From positions 496,001 to 560,000 of the forward strand of contig NZ_QMDL01000001.1 of the NCBI RefSeq assembly GCF_003336705.1: a DNA stretch of 64,000 nucleotides. Direction: 5' to 3'. The notes under the pieces are model-generated. The model searched no databases, was not told the DNA's origin, and saw only the letters and a program-made list of their open reading frames with translations. This DNA comes from Marinobacter litoralis (GTDB taxonomy: Bacteria; Pseudomonadota; Gammaproteobacteria; Pseudomonadales; Oleiphilaceae). Positions 16,780-25,750 of the stretch are shown here, piece after piece (the stretch's first letter is position 1; each line of letters starts with the position of its first letter). Position numbers and translations under genes: made by a program.

Positions 16780-19245
16780 TCACGCCCGGTACGGTTCTCC
16801 TGGCACAAATCCGTCTTTCTGCTTCCTGGCGGGAGCAGTAGTCGGAGTTGATTTCGGTTTTCTGTGTTCGGAATGCAGAATGCCGTCTTCATCTGCGTAG
16901 ACGTCGGTGATAAAGCGTGGCTTGAAGACCAACACCCATGAGGGCACCAGAAGCATTGCGGCAAGACCGTTGATGATGATCATTACGCACAGCAATAACG
17001 CGGCATCGGACTGGAAACGCAGGTCAGAGAAGATCACCCACATGATGATTCCTGCCATCAGTGTCAGTGCGGTAAAGCTGATGGCCATGCCGGTTGTAGA
17101 AATAGAACGCTGCACAGCTTCCCGGAGGTTCTGAAACTTGGCCATTTCTTCCCGGATGCGATCCATCATGTAGATGGAGTAATCAATACCGACACCTATG
17201 CCCACGGCGATTACCGGCACCGTGTTGATGTCGATACTCAGGCTGTTCAGGCCCATATAAGCGTAGGTCAGGGTGGTGGCAAACAGCATAGCCATCAACA
17301 TCATGAGGCCGGCGTGCCATGAGGTGTAGAACAGCATGACGAAAGCGAAGATCAGCAGGAATACAAGCGGCAGAACGATTACATTGGTCTCGAATGCTGA
17401 TTCGTTCATTGCGGCCGCTACGCCCAGGGTGCCCCCGGCCAGCCGAATGGTCAGTCCTTCTACGCTATCGCCATTCTCTGCAATCCATTCCTTTGCCATG
17501 TGAATGGCGCGGCGAATGGTTTCGCCCTGGCGATCTTTGTAGTAGAAAACCAGGTTGGCAACGCGGTCGTCGGTATCGTTGAACTCATCCAGAGCTCCGG
17601 GGATCGGGCTGGACGCCATGTAGGTAAACATCAAACCGCCCACGTAACCTGCATCATGGGGAATCTGGAACCAGCGGGGGTCGTCGTTGTGCATCAGACG
17701 GTTTACCTGCTTGACCAGGTCTGGCAGTCCCTTGGTGCCACCTACTTCCGGGTCAGTCAGCATATGGGCCTGAAGGTCGGCCAACGCTGTCAGTACCTCC
17801 GGGCGTTTCAGCCCTCCTTTTTCATCGGTTTCAGCAACGATATAAAGTTCTTCTGATCCAGGGAAACGCTCGTTCACGATCCGGGACGAGACGTTGTAGT
17901 CATGGTCCGGGTAGAGAATTGGAGAACCGGGCTCGGAGTCGCCAATCTGGACATTGGATGCGGCCAAGAGTCCGCCGAGCATCGCAATGGCGCCTACGGC
18001 CAGGATGACTCGGGCAGAACCCGGTTTGGTGACCATGCGCGAACTGGTGCTACCAATATGGCGCAACACCGTTTCCCGGATTTTCGGGTTCTTGGGTGTT
18101 GGCAGGATGGAGAGCAGCAGTGGTACACCTACCAGAACGGTGAATACCACGGTGATGGCCCACAAGGAGGCATAGATGCCAAGGTGGGTGTTGAGAGGGA
18201 TAGAGCCAATGGCGATAAGGGATAGACCGATGGCGTCAGACACCACCCCTAGCGATCCTGGACGGAACAGGCTGTCAAAGGTTGCCTTGGCAGCTTTCGG
18301 GCCGTTACCCAGTTCCTGGGTTTCGGCATAATAGCGCTCAACCAGCTGAACCCCGTGGCTCATGGCTCGCGCAGCAATCAAAAAGGGGATTACCAGGCCG
18401 AGAGGGTCAAGGTTGTAACCCAGGAAGCTGATAATCCCAAGCCCCCATATTGTGGAGACAAGAACGCCGCCTAGGGGGATGAGCACACCGTACGCTTTAC
18501 GGAAGTGGAAGATGAGCAGCGCTAGCATGGCGAGCACAGTGAACACAAAAATTTGCAGGATCTGATCCATATAGGTGTAGGCCCAACCCACTAATACCGG
18601 CTGGCCTGTGGCATAGATGGTAACGCCTTCCGACGCCTCTTCAGCTCGCAGTTCCTGGAGTTGGGCAAACGTTGTTTCATAATCGAGTTTGCCTTCGATC
18701 AGCTGCGCTTTGACCAGCGCCATCTTCAAGTCGGGTGACACGAGAGGCCCATAGACCCGCGGGTTTGCGGCAACATCAGCGCGCATGGATTCCAGTTCTT
18801 CGGAGGAATACAGGCCGCGAGTGGAGTCGTAGTAGGGCTCGGAGTTAATACTACCTACTTCGGTGAGCCATACTTTTCGGGAGTTTCGATGGGTGACACT
18901 GGATACCAGGTTGTGGTTTACACCCGGCAGGCTATCGACGGCCTGAGTAATTCGATCGATGCGAGCGAGATTTTCATTCGTGAAAATGTCGCCTTCTTCA
19001 AACTCAACCCCTACCACCAAAACATTAGCACCACCGAAACTGTCTTTTATGGAGTTGTGCAGTTCAATGTAGGGGTGTTGTTGGGGCAGCAGGTCAGCAA
19101 AGTCGGTAAAGATTTTCAAACCGGGAATTCGCAGGGCGAAAACCAGGGTCAGAATAGCAATCAGTGAGAGCACCTTGCGTGGGTTGTTGAATATCCACAC
19201 TTCCAGCAGGTGCATCAGGTGCGTGAAGCGATGCAGTTTGGACAT
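16780..19245 (-). CDS. RND superfamily (MMPL-type) transporter
   Basis: The 821-residue inner-membrane protein has the RND layout: one N-terminal transmembrane helix, a large periplasmic loop (residues 45-230), a helix bundle, a second loop (about 440-620) and a final bundle. The proton-relay region reads VAVGIGVGIDYSIYMMDRIREE near residue 685, the MMPL/HAE3-type signature with conserved Asp. Such proteins move lipids or hydrophobic compounds between the inner and outer membrane. It lies 11 bases after the YCF48 lipoprotein gene and 42 before DUF1302. No membrane-fusion protein is present, consistent with the HAE3 subgroup. Confidence 0.92.
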   Translation of the reverse strand: MSKLHRFTHLMHLLEVWIFNNPRKVLSLIAILTLVFALRIPGLKIFTDFADLLPQQHPYIELHNSIKDSFGGANVLVVGVEFEEGDIFTNENLARIDRITQAVDSLPGVNHNLVSSVTHRNSRKVWLTEVGSINSEPYYDSTRGLYSSEELESMRADVAANPRVYGPLVSPDLKMALVKAQLIEGKLDYETTFAQLQELRAEEASEGVTIYATGQPVLVGWAYTYMDQILQIFVFTVLAMLALLIFHFRKAYGVLIPLGGVLVSTIWGLGIISFLGYNLDPLGLVIPFLIAARAMSHGVQLVERYYAETQELGNGPKAAKATFDSLFRPGSLGVVSDAIGLSLIAIGSIPLNTHLGIYASLWAITVVFTVLVGVPLLLSILPTPKNPKIRETVLRHIGSTSSRMVTKPGSARVILAVGAIAMLGGLLAASNVQIGDSEPGSPILYPDHDYNVSSRIVNERFPGSEELYIVAETDEKGGLKRPEVLTALADLQAHMLTDPEVGGTKGLPDLVKQVNRLMHNDDPRWFQIPHDAGYVGGLMFTYMASSPIPGALDEFNDTDDRVANLVFYYKDRQGETIRRAIHMAKEWIAENGDSVEGLTIRLAGGTLGVAAAMNESAFETNVIVLPLVFLLIFAFVMLFYTSWHAGLMMLMAMLFATTLTYAYMGLNSLSIDINTVPVIAVGIGVGIDYSIYMMDRIREEMAKFQNLREAVQRSISTTGMAISFTALTLMAGIIMWVIFSDLRFQSDAALLLCVMIIINGLAAMLLVPSWVLVFKPRFITDVYADEDGILHSEHRKPKSTPTTAPARKQKDGFVPGEPYRA

Positions 19246-19256
19246 GGTCAGTTACC

Positions 19257-20249
19257 TCAGTCTGTGCTGGCGGCAAGGGCCGTTTGGGGTTTAATGTCGA
19301 ATAGCAGGCCTCGGCCTCCGGCTACGAGAAGACGCTGGTCAGGCAGAGCCAGCCCGGCCCTGAGGTAGAGCGGCTGTTCGGATTCGGAGATCTTGTTCCA
19401 GGTATCCTGCTGCAGTTGCAGTACAGTGGCGTTGTCTGCCAACGCATAAAGGCTGGTGTCTCCAGCTATGAAACCGAAGATCGGAGCATTGGTTGCTGTC
19501 GACATCTGTTCCCAGTTCTGACCGCCGTCGTTGGTCTGGTAGATGAAGCCGTTAAGGCCGCCTATCCAACCGTTATCGGCGTCCTTGAAGTAACTGGTGT
19601 GAATGTAGAATTCGTCAGGGGCATTCCCGGCAATATCCCAATTCTCACCACCATCTTCGCTCTTCAGAACAAGCCCGTATTCACCAGTTGCAATAGCCTG
19701 ATCTTGGTTGATGAACTGGAGGTTATTGATGATGGCATCTTCGTAAAGGGAAGCCTCGCTCCATGATTCGCCCTGGTCTGCACTGTGCTGAACCGTTGTG
19801 AAGCTTCCTGCAGTCACCCACTTGCCATCAGGCGAGCAGGCAACAGTCATCATCTGCTCCTGGCTGGGGAGGGCATTTTTTACCCAGTTTTGGGCGGACG
19901 CATCGCCATGCCACAGGTTATTGTCAAAGCTAAGCGCAATGAAGCTTTGATCAGGACACGATGTAATCGACAGGAAGCTGTTCCCGGTGATTTCAGGATG
20001 CCGTTCCCAGCTCTTCCCTTGATCACTGCTGGAGAGAAGAACGCCATCGTTGCCAGCAACAACAATAGTGTTCCGGTTGCTGGCCATGGCCTGGTAGAAA
20101 TCGGTTCTTTTGGTGGGCTGATTCTCAATGCTTCTGACCGCTTCAAGGTTGAGCGGGGCTTCGCATCCTGTCAGCAATAGTGTCGTGGCGCTAGTAAACA
20201 CCAGTGCAACGGCGGAGGCGCGCAAAGCGCGAATAGGAGCTTCTTGCAT
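19257..20249 (-). CDS. YCF48/BNR-repeat lipoprotein
   Basis: The 330-residue product has a lipoprotein signal (LLLTGC, lipidated Cys at residue 29) and at least four BNR/YCF48-type repeats with the Asp-box pattern: SSSDQGKSW, HSADQGESW, KSEDGGENW and QTNDGGQNW. This predicts a seven-bladed propeller anchored to a membrane. YCF48 is named for a photosystem II assembly factor, but in proteobacteria the fold occurs beside RND, DUF1302 and DUF1329 genes, where it probably scaffolds the transporter. It is the first gene of the operon, about 40 bases downstream of the predicted sigma-54 transcription start. Confidence 0.88.
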   Translation of the reverse strand: MQEAPIRALRASAVALVFTSATTLLLTGCEAPLNLEAVRSIENQPTKRTDFYQAMASNRNTIVVAGNDGVLLSSSDQGKSWERHPEITGNSFLSITSCPDQSFIALSFDNNLWHGDASAQNWVKNALPSQEQMMTVACSPDGKWVTAGSFTTVQHSADQGESWSEASLYEDAIINNLQFINQDQAIATGEYGLVLKSEDGGENWDIAGNAPDEFYIHTSYFKDADNGWIGGLNGFIYQTNDGGQNWEQMSTATNAPIFGFIAGDTSLYALADNATVLQLQQDTWNKISESEQPLYLRAGLALPDQRLLVAGGRGLLFDIKPQTALAASTD

Positions 20250-20300
20250 TGTTTCGTCACCGTCTTTGTTTTTGTGAAGTAAAGCGACTGACAGTGATTC

Positions 20301-20316
20301 AGCAATGCTTGTGCCA
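20301..20316 (-). promoter_or_regulatory. Sigma-54 (-24/-12) promoter of the YCF48-RND-DUF1302-DUF1329 operon
   Basis: On the minus strand the sequence TGGCACAAGCATTGCT matches the consensus TGGCAC-N5-TTGC, with exactly 10 bases between the GG and GC doublets. It lies 52 bases upstream of the YCF48 start codon. The 261-base gap from 20250 to 20510 holds no gene, only this promoter and the palindromes upstream of it. Confidence 0.88.
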
Positions 20317-20407
20317 TTTTATTTATTGAGTTTTAGTGTGTTGAAACTTCGCAGAAAAATCAGGAGTTTTATGTGTTCGTTTAGTGTTGACGAGGATTTT
20401 AGGAGGG

Positions 20408-20437
20408 TTTGATTTTAATCAAATGATTAAGTCAAAA
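20408..20437. promoter_or_regulatory. Putative activator-binding sites (UAS) for the envelope operon
   Basis: TTTGATTTTAATCAAA (20408-20423) has perfect 6-base arms, followed at once by TGATTAAGTCA, a second short dyad. They lie about 120-145 bases upstream of the predicted start, where XylR/DmpR-type activators bind. The TTGAT half-site resembles XylR/DmpR targets. A further ATTTGATTA half-site lies just beyond, near 20450. Confidence 0.6.
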
Positions 20438-20510
20438 AACGTATTGCTTATTTGATTAGGTGGTTGGAGAGGCGAAGTCCTTATCGCCAATTGAGCTGAT
20501 CAAAATTTTC

Positions 20511-22214
20511 TCAACTCTCCGTATGGATGCCTGATTTCTTGAGACGGTAGGCCAGAGCTGGTCTCGTCAGTCCCAGCAAACGGGCTGCCTTGGAGACGTT
20601 CTGATTAGCTTGCTCCATCGCCTGTTTCATCAGAGTTTCTTCAACCTGATCGAGGCTGATTCCCTCTTCAATAATATAGTCCGACCAGCTGCCGGTGCTG
20701 TGGGCGCCAGCTGCTCTCATATTGCCTTGAACGTCGATATGCTCAGCTGGGGTCTGTTCTGCAACCGGCGGAGGCGTTACGAAGAGTGCGTCTTGGCTAA
20801 TGCTTTCATTGTTGTCGGTAAGAATAACTCCGCGTTCAATCACGTTCTCCAGTTCTCGGATGTTTCCGGGCCAGTGGTATTGCATGCAAAGTTCAAGGGC
20901 TTTGTCTGAGAGGCCTAGCGTCTTTTTTTCATACTGAGCGTGAAACTTCGCTAAAAAGTGACTGGCAAGTAATGGCAGGTCCTCCAGTCTCTCCCGTAGC
21001 GGTGGAATATTCACAGGGAAGACGTTCAATCGATAAAAGAGGTCTGCTCGAAAACGACTGTCGTCGACGGCTTTCTCGAGGCTTTCGTTAGTTGCTGCAA
21101 TTACGCGCACGTTTACCTTTCGGGTACGGTTGTCACCTACGCGTTCCAGTTCCCCCTCCTGCAGCACTCTGAGTAGCGTGGCTTGTGCTCTTGGGGTGAG
21201 CTCAATAACTTCGTCCAGAAATATTGTTCCTCCATCTGCCCGCTCGAATCGCCCCTCCCGCGATTGATTGGCGCCCGTGTAGGCTCCTTTTTCAACGCCA
21301 AAGAGCTCCGCCTCTATTAGATCTGGTGGGATAGCGGCGCAATTCACGGCAACAAAAGGTCCATCTGCCCTTTCGCTTCTCAGATGCACGCTTTTCGCAA
21401 TAACTTCTTTTCCGACGCCTGTCTCGCCAAGCAACAGCACGGAGACCTTGCCCTGTGCTGCCTTGTCGATCATTTTGCAAACCTTGTTGTAGGAGGAGGA
21501 CTGACCTATGCCGTAATACTGCCCCTGTTGACGTTGCAGCGTACTGCGAAGAGATGTGAGTTGCTCCTGCAGATCGTAGAGCTCCTCAATGATGGGGTCG
21601 GCTTTGAAGTAGCGTGAAAATTCCGCAGCATCGTGCCATTGCTCTGCAGGCTTCCCCTCGATCATGCAGGTTTCGTCTCCACAACCACGACAACTGACTT
21701 CTCTAAAGATGATTTCCCTGCCCATAAAGGACGACGTGTATGCGCATGCATAACCCAGAAGAACCCAGCATGCGGGCTCATTCATCTGTCCTAGTTCAGT
21801 TTGGCAGATTTCTACTTCCCAAGAGTCAATCCATTCGAAGCGACCGTAGAAATCGCCAGTTTCTTGATCAAGGTCTATCTCGAGCGGAACGACTTTTACC
21901 ATACCTTTAAGGGAGTGAAGTTGAGGCCCCGCTAGAAAAATATCGATTTCACTGCAATGCGGCCTCAGCTTTCTGGCTAGTTCGGCATCTTTTAGGCCAG
22001 AAAGGTAGCCAAGTCTTAAGAAAAAACCCTTGGCTCGTTCTATTCCCATGCTATTCACAATTTCGCGTCGAAAGGCGGCGAGTGAGGTCAGGTTCATGAG
22101 CAGCATGCGTTGCTCTCCAAACCAAATTTTTCCTTCGGTGCTGTGAAAGTGAATCTGCTCCGTCAGATCTTTGAAATCAGAGTAATGAAGCTGAGGTTTA
22201 TAACTAACAGCCAT
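20511..22214 (-). CDS. dmpR: Phenol-responsive sigma-54-dependent activator, DmpR/MopR/XylR family
   Basis: The 567-residue protein has all four domains of the family. Residues 1-210 are the XylR_N/V4R sensor: the zinc ligands of MopR correspond to C149, E172, C175 and C183 (same spacing), and the phenol-contacting His and Trp of MopR correspond to H100 and W128, so phenol is the likely ligand. A short linker precedes the AAA+ domain, with Walker A GETGVGKE at 263-270 and the sigma-54 loop GAYTGA at 310-315. The C-terminus has a Fis-type helix-turn-helix ([24 protein letters not shown]). It stands between two divergent operons with -24/-12 promoters and probably activates both. Confidence 0.95.
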   Translation of the reverse strand: MAVSYKPQLHYSDFKDLTEQIHFHSTEGKIWFGEQRMLLMNLTSLAAFRREIVNSMGIERAKGFFLRLGYLSGLKDAELARKLRPHCSEIDIFLAGPQLHSLKGMVKVVPLEIDLDQETGDFYGRFEWIDSWEVEICQTELGQMNEPACWVLLGYACAYTSSFMGREIIFREVSCRGCGDETCMIEGKPAEQWHDAAEFSRYFKADPIIEELYDLQEQLTSLRSTLQRQQGQYYGIGQSSSYNKVCKMIDKAAQGKVSVLLLGETGVGKEVIAKSVHLRSERADGPFVAVNCAAIPPDLIEAELFGVEKGAYTGANQSREGRFERADGGTIFLDEVIELTPRAQATLLRVLQEGELERVGDNRTRKVNVRVIAATNESLEKAVDDSRFRADLFYRLNVFPVNIPPLRERLEDLPLLASHFLAKFHAQYEKKTLGLSDKALELCMQYHWPGNIRELENVIERGVILTDNNESISQDALFVTPPPVAEQTPAEHIDVQGNMRAAGAHSTGSWSDYIIEEGISLDQVEETLMKQAMEQANQNVSKAARLLGLTRPALAYRLKKSGIHTES

Positions 22215-22289
22215 GGCTGGAGACCCCTTTTAGTTATTGTGGGCGGGGAGTGGCTCAGAATGAGCTCTCAGGTTAGCTATCTAACACCT

Positions 22290-22372
22290 GATCAATGTCA
22301 AAAATCAACCAAATGGTAAAAAAGTGTCCTTGAAATTGAGACTGCTCATCCCTCGATCATTTGCTTAAATGC
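22290..22372. promoter_or_regulatory. Candidate DmpR-type upstream activating sites for the phenol operon
   Basis: Two partial dyads with TGATCA-like half-sites occur: one around CTGATCAATGTCAAAAATCA (from about 22293) and one at TCGATCATTTGCTTAAAT (about 22353-22370). They sit roughly 175-255 bases upstream of the predicted transcription start, at the far end of the usual range for XylR/DmpR sites. The assignment is by resemblance and position. Confidence 0.45.
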
Positions 22373-22383
22373 CAGTCGGTTTT

Positions 22384-22402
22384 CATTATTTGGTAAATAA
22401 TG
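22384..22402. repeat. Perfect palindrome in the phenol-operon control region
   Basis: CATTATTT and AAATAATG form a perfect 8-base inverted repeat around a GGT spacer, about 145 bases upstream of the predicted start of the phenol operon. It does not look like a TTGATC-type activator site and may bind another regulator. Confidence 0.5.
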
Positions 22403-22520
22403 CCAGAGCCTCAATCAGGTCTTCGTTGTGTCCCTCATTGTTCATTCCGCGCAATAAGTTAAAAATAAATTGTTTAAAAGCAATGGCTTGTAATCTTTTT
22501 GTTCTAGCGTTGGATAAAGC

Positions 22521-22536
22521 TGGCATAGGCGTTGCT
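22521..22536 (+). promoter_or_regulatory. Sigma-54 (-24/-12) promoter of the phenol operon
   Basis: TGGCATAGGCGTTGCT fits the -24/-12 consensus, with GG at 22522-22523 and GC at 22534-22535, exactly 10 bases apart. Transcription should start near 22546, some 30 bases before dmpK. The 363-base gap from 22215 to 22577 contains no gene; it holds this promoter, the candidate activator sites and a palindrome. Confidence 0.88.
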
Positions 22537-22577
22537 CATGCTTCATTAGCCGACCACAAACACAAACGGGGCAATTC

Positions 22578-22838
22578 ATGACTAACGCATCTGAAGCGAA
22601 AACCTTTGACGAAATGGCTCGCTATATCCGAGTCCGCAGTCAGCCCGGTGACAAATTCGTGGAATTTGACTTTGCCATTGGTCATCCGGAGCTGTTCGTT
22701 GAACTGGTGCTACCCAAAGAAGCCTTCGAAATTTTCTGCAAGCACAACAACGTAGTCCACATGGATTCGGAAATGATCCGCGAGATCGACGAGGACATGA
22801 TGAAGTGGCGCTTCGGAGAGCGCGGCCAACGTTACTGA
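22578..22838 (+). CDS. dmpK: Phenol hydroxylase assembly/activation component
   Basis: The 86-residue protein matches DmpK/PhK/P0 in size and in being first in the operon. Visible family features include RYIRVRSQPGDKFVEFDF near the N-terminus and the C-terminal EIDEDMMKWRFGERGQ. DmpK is not part of the catalytic cycle; in the family it is thought to assist assembly of the oxygenase and its iron loading. It is the first gene after the sigma-54 promoter, 52 bases upstream of dmpL. Confidence 0.93.
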   Translation: MTNASEAKTFDEMARYIRVRSQPGDKFVEFDFAIGHPELFVELVLPKEAFEIFCKHNNVVHMDSEMIREIDEDMMKWRFGERGQRY

Positions 22839-22890
22839 ATACTAGCAACACCCACAATCTGATCCACAAAAACAAAACGGAAAGGTTGAT

Positions 22891-23892
22891 ATGAGTATCG
22901 AAATCAAAACCACCTCGGTGGAGCCCATTCGTCACACCTACAGCCATATTGCGCGCCGGTTTGGCGACAAGCCGGCAACTCGCTATCAGGAAGCGAGCTA
23001 CGACCTGGAGGCGAAAACCAACTTCCACTATCGCCCCCAATGGGATTCCCGATACGAGCTCAATGATGATCGCCGAACCGCCATCCGCATGGACGACTGG
23101 TACGCGGTGTCCGATCCCCGCCAGTTCTACTACGGCGCCTACGTAGGCAACCGGGCCAAAATGCAGGAGTCAGCCGAGACCAGCTTTGGTTTTTGCGACA
23201 AGCGCAACTTGTTGACGCGCCTGCCGGAAGAGACTCAGAAGCAACTGCTGCGCCTGCTGGTGCCTCTTCGTCATGTTGAACTGGGCGCCAACATGAACAA
23301 CAGCAAGATCGCGGGTGACGCTGTAGCCACCACCGTTTCCCAGATGCACATCTACGCCGCGATGGATCGTCTGGGCATTGGTCAGTACCTGTCTCGCATT
23401 GCTCTGATGATTGACGGTAGTACCGGTAAGGGACTGGACGAGTCCAAAGGATACTGGATGGATGACGAGCTGTGGCAGCCCATGCGTAAACTCGTGGAGG
23501 ACACCCTGGTCGTTGATGACTGGTTCGAACTGACCCTGGTTCAGAACATTCTGTTGGATGGACTGATGTACACCCTGGTGTACCACAAGATGGATGCCTG
23601 GCTTGCGACTCAGGGTGCGGAAGACGTTTCCATGCTCACCGAGTTCATGCGCGACTGGTACAAAGAATCCCTTCGCTGGACCAACGCCATGATCAAAGCC
23701 GTCGCCGGTGAGAGCGAAGCCAATTGCAAACTGCTCCAGACGTGGATCGATCAGTGGGAGCCGCAGGTCTATAGCGCTCTCCAACCACTGGCAGAAGCCT
23801 CGGTGGGTATTGACGCTCTGGATGAAGCCCGGGCGGAGCTTTCTACCCGCCTGAAGAAATTCGGACTGCAGAGTAGGGGAGTCTCAGCATGA
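22891..23892 (+). CDS. dmpL: Phenol hydroxylase oxygenase beta subunit
   Basis: The 333-residue protein is the smaller helical subunit of the soluble di-iron oxygenase. Typical stretches are YEASYDLEAKTNFHYRPQW-like sequence near residues 30-50, DDWYAVSDPRQFYYGAYVGN near 70-90 and LLVPLRHVELGANMNN near 120-135. It lacks the di-iron ligands, as expected, and pairs with DmpN to form the hydroxylase core. Its stop overlaps the dmpM start as ATGA, indicating coupled translation of the subunit and effector protein. Confidence 0.95.
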   Translation: MSIEIKTTSVEPIRHTYSHIARRFGDKPATRYQEASYDLEAKTNFHYRPQWDSRYELNDDRRTAIRMDDWYAVSDPRQFYYGAYVGNRAKMQESAETSFGFCDKRNLLTRLPEETQKQLLRLLVPLRHVELGANMNNSKIAGDAVATTVSQMHIYAAMDRLGIGQYLSRIALMIDGSTGKGLDESKGYWMDDELWQPMRKLVEDTLVVDDWFELTLVQNILLDGLMYTLVYHKMDAWLATQGAEDVSMLTEFMRDWYKESLRWTNAMIKAVAGESEANCKLLQTWIDQWEPQVYSALQPLAEASVGIDALDEARAELSTRLKKFGLQSRGVSA

Positions 23893-24158
23893 GCCAGTTG
23901 GTATTCATTGTATTTCAGGACAACGACGACTCTCGCTATCTCGCCGAAGCGGTTATGGACGATAACCCTCATGCGGAAATACAGCACCATCCTGCGATGA
24001 TCCGGATCCAGGCTGAGAAGCGCCTGGTGATGAATCGGGAAACGATGGAAGAAAAGCTGGGGCGCGATTGGGATGTTCAGGAAATGCTCGTAAATGTCAT
24101 CAGCATCGGCGGCAATGTCGATGAGGACGATGACCATTTTATTCTTGAGTGGAAATAA
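23889..24158 (+). CDS. dmpM: Phenol hydroxylase regulatory (coupling) protein
   Basis: The 89-residue protein is the cofactorless effector of bacterial multicomponent monooxygenases (MmoB/DmpM family). VFIVFQDNDDSRYLAEAVMD near the N-terminus and a short ISIGGNVDEDDDHFIL segment near the end are characteristic. It binds the hydroxylase and controls substrate access and oxygen activation at the di-iron site. The start overlaps the dmpL stop by four bases, and dmpN begins 14 bases after its stop. Confidence 0.94.
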   Translation: MSQLVFIVFQDNDDSRYLAEAVMDDNPHAEIQHHPAMIRIQAEKRLVMNRETMEEKLGRDWDVQEMLVNVISIGGNVDEDDDHFILEWK

Positions 24159-24172
24159 TTGGGAGAATCATC

Positions 24173-25708
24173 ATGGCTGTTCAAAACAAGAAATTGAATC
24201 TCAAAGACAAATACCAGTATCTGACCCGCGACATGGGTTGGGAGCCTACCTACCAGAAAAAAGAAGACATTTTTCCGGACGAGGACTTTGAAGGTATCAA
24301 GATTACCGATTGGTCTCAGTGGGAAGACCCATTCCGTCTGACCATGGATTCTTACTGGAAGTATCAGGCGGAAAAAGAGAAGAAGCTGTACGCCATTTTT
24401 GATGCGTTTGCCCAGAATAATGGCCACCAGAACATTTCAGACGCTCGCTACGTCAACGCCCTGAAGCTGTTCCTCAGTGGCGTATCTCCGTTGGAACATG
24501 GGGCCTTCCAGGGATATGCCAAGGCAGGTCGTCAGTTCAGTGGTACTGGTGCGCGGGTGGCTTGTCAGATGCAGTCGATTGACGAGTTGCGTCATTCGCA
24601 GACCCAGCAACACGCCATGAGTCATTACAACAAGCACTTTAACGGCCTGCATGATGCTGCGCACATGCACGACCGGGTGTGGTTCCTGTCGGTGCCCAAG
24701 TCGTTCTTTGACGATGCCCGCACCGCTGGTCCGTTCGAATTCCTGACCGCCATTTCGTTCTCGTTCGAGTATGTGCTGACTAACCTCTTGTTCGTTCCGT
24801 TTATGTCGGGCGCCGCATACAACGGCGACATGGCCACCGTGACCTTCGGCTTCTCTGCCCAGTCAGACGAAGCACGCCACATGACCTTGGGCCTTGAGGT
24901 GATCAAGTTCATCCTCGAGCAACACGAAGACAATGTCCCCATCATTCAGCGCTGGATCGACAAGTGGTTTTGGCGTGGTTTCCGCCTGCTCAGCCTGGTC
25001 AGCATGATGATGGACTACATGCTGCCGAACAAAGTCATGTCCTGGTCTGAGGCTTGGGAGGTGTACTACGAGCAGAACGGTGGCGCGCTGTTCAAAGATC
25101 TTGAGCGTTATGGCATTCGTCCTCCCAAATATCAGGACGTGGCCAACGATGCCAAACATCACCTGAGCCACCAGCTGTGGACCACTTTCTACCAGTATAG
25201 CCATGCCACCAACTTCCATACCTGGGTTCCAGAGAAGGAAGAAATGGATTGGATGTCTGAAAAGTACCCGGACACTTTCGACAAGTACTACCGTCCGCGC
25301 TACGAGTACCTGGCGAAAGAGGCCGCCGCTGGCCGTCGCTTCTACAACAACACCCTGCCGCAACTGTGCCAGGTGTGCCAGGTACCGAACCTGTTCACCG
25401 AAATGGGCGCGCCTACCAAGTTGAGCCATCGTCAGTTGGTTCATGAAGGCGAGCGTTACCATTTCTGCTCCGAAGCCTGCTGCGACATCTTCAAGCACGA
25501 GCCGGAAAAATACGTGCAGGCCTGGCTGCCGGTGCATCAGATCTATCAGGGTAACTGCGAAGGCGCAGATGTCGAGACCGTGGTGCAGAAGTACTACCAC
25601 ATCAACATCGGCGAGGACAATTTCGAGTACCTCGGTTCGCCGGACCACAAGCGCTGGATGTCCATCAAGGGCGAAAAGCCTGCTGATGAGAACCAGGACG
25701 CCGCCTGA
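24173..25708 (+). CDS. dmpN: Phenol hydroxylase oxygenase alpha subunit (di-iron)
   Basis: I take the ATG at 24173, with GGGAG 9 bases upstream; an in-frame ATG at 24149 overlaps dmpM. The 511-residue protein carries the carboxylate-bridged di-iron site: E108, the pair E138/H141 in DELRH, E199, and the pair E233/H236 in DEARH. A C-terminal YHS-like domain with clustered cysteines (LCQVCQVP, then FCSEACC) is usual for this subfamily. It performs ortho hydroxylation of phenol, and probably methylphenols, to catechols with O2 and electrons from DmpP. A GC-rich hairpin lies between it and dmpO. Confidence 0.96.
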   Translation: MAVQNKKLNLKDKYQYLTRDMGWEPTYQKKEDIFPDEDFEGIKITDWSQWEDPFRLTMDSYWKYQAEKEKKLYAIFDAFAQNNGHQNISDARYVNALKLFLSGVSPLEHGAFQGYAKAGRQFSGTGARVACQMQSIDELRHSQTQQHAMSHYNKHFNGLHDAAHMHDRVWFLSVPKSFFDDARTAGPFEFLTAISFSFEYVLTNLLFVPFMSGAAYNGDMATVTFGFSAQSDEARHMTLGLEVIKFILEQHEDNVPIIQRWIDKWFWRGFRLLSLVSMMMDYMLPNKVMSWSEAWEVYYEQNGGALFKDLERYGIRPPKYQDVANDAKHHLSHQLWTTFYQYSHATNFHTWVPEKEEMDWMSEKYPDTFDKYYRPRYEYLAKEAAAGRRFYNNTLPQLCQVCQVPNLFTEMGAPTKLSHRQLVHEGERYHFCSEACCDIFKHEPEKYVQAWLPVHQIYQGNCEGADVETVVQKYYHINIGEDNFEYLGSPDHKRWMSIKGEKPADENQDAA

Positions 25709-25722
25709 TACTGACCCGGGAG

Positions 25723-25750
25723 TCGCCCGGTAGCCACTGGCGCCGGGCGA
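25723..25750 (+). other. Intra-operon hairpin between dmpN and dmpO
   Basis: TCGCCCGG (25723-25730) and CCGGGCGA (25743-25750) form a perfect 8-base GC-rich stem with a 12-base loop, 14 bases after the dmpN stop. There is no T-run, so termination is unlikely. It may stabilise the upstream mRNA segment or mark a processing site. Confidence 0.5.
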
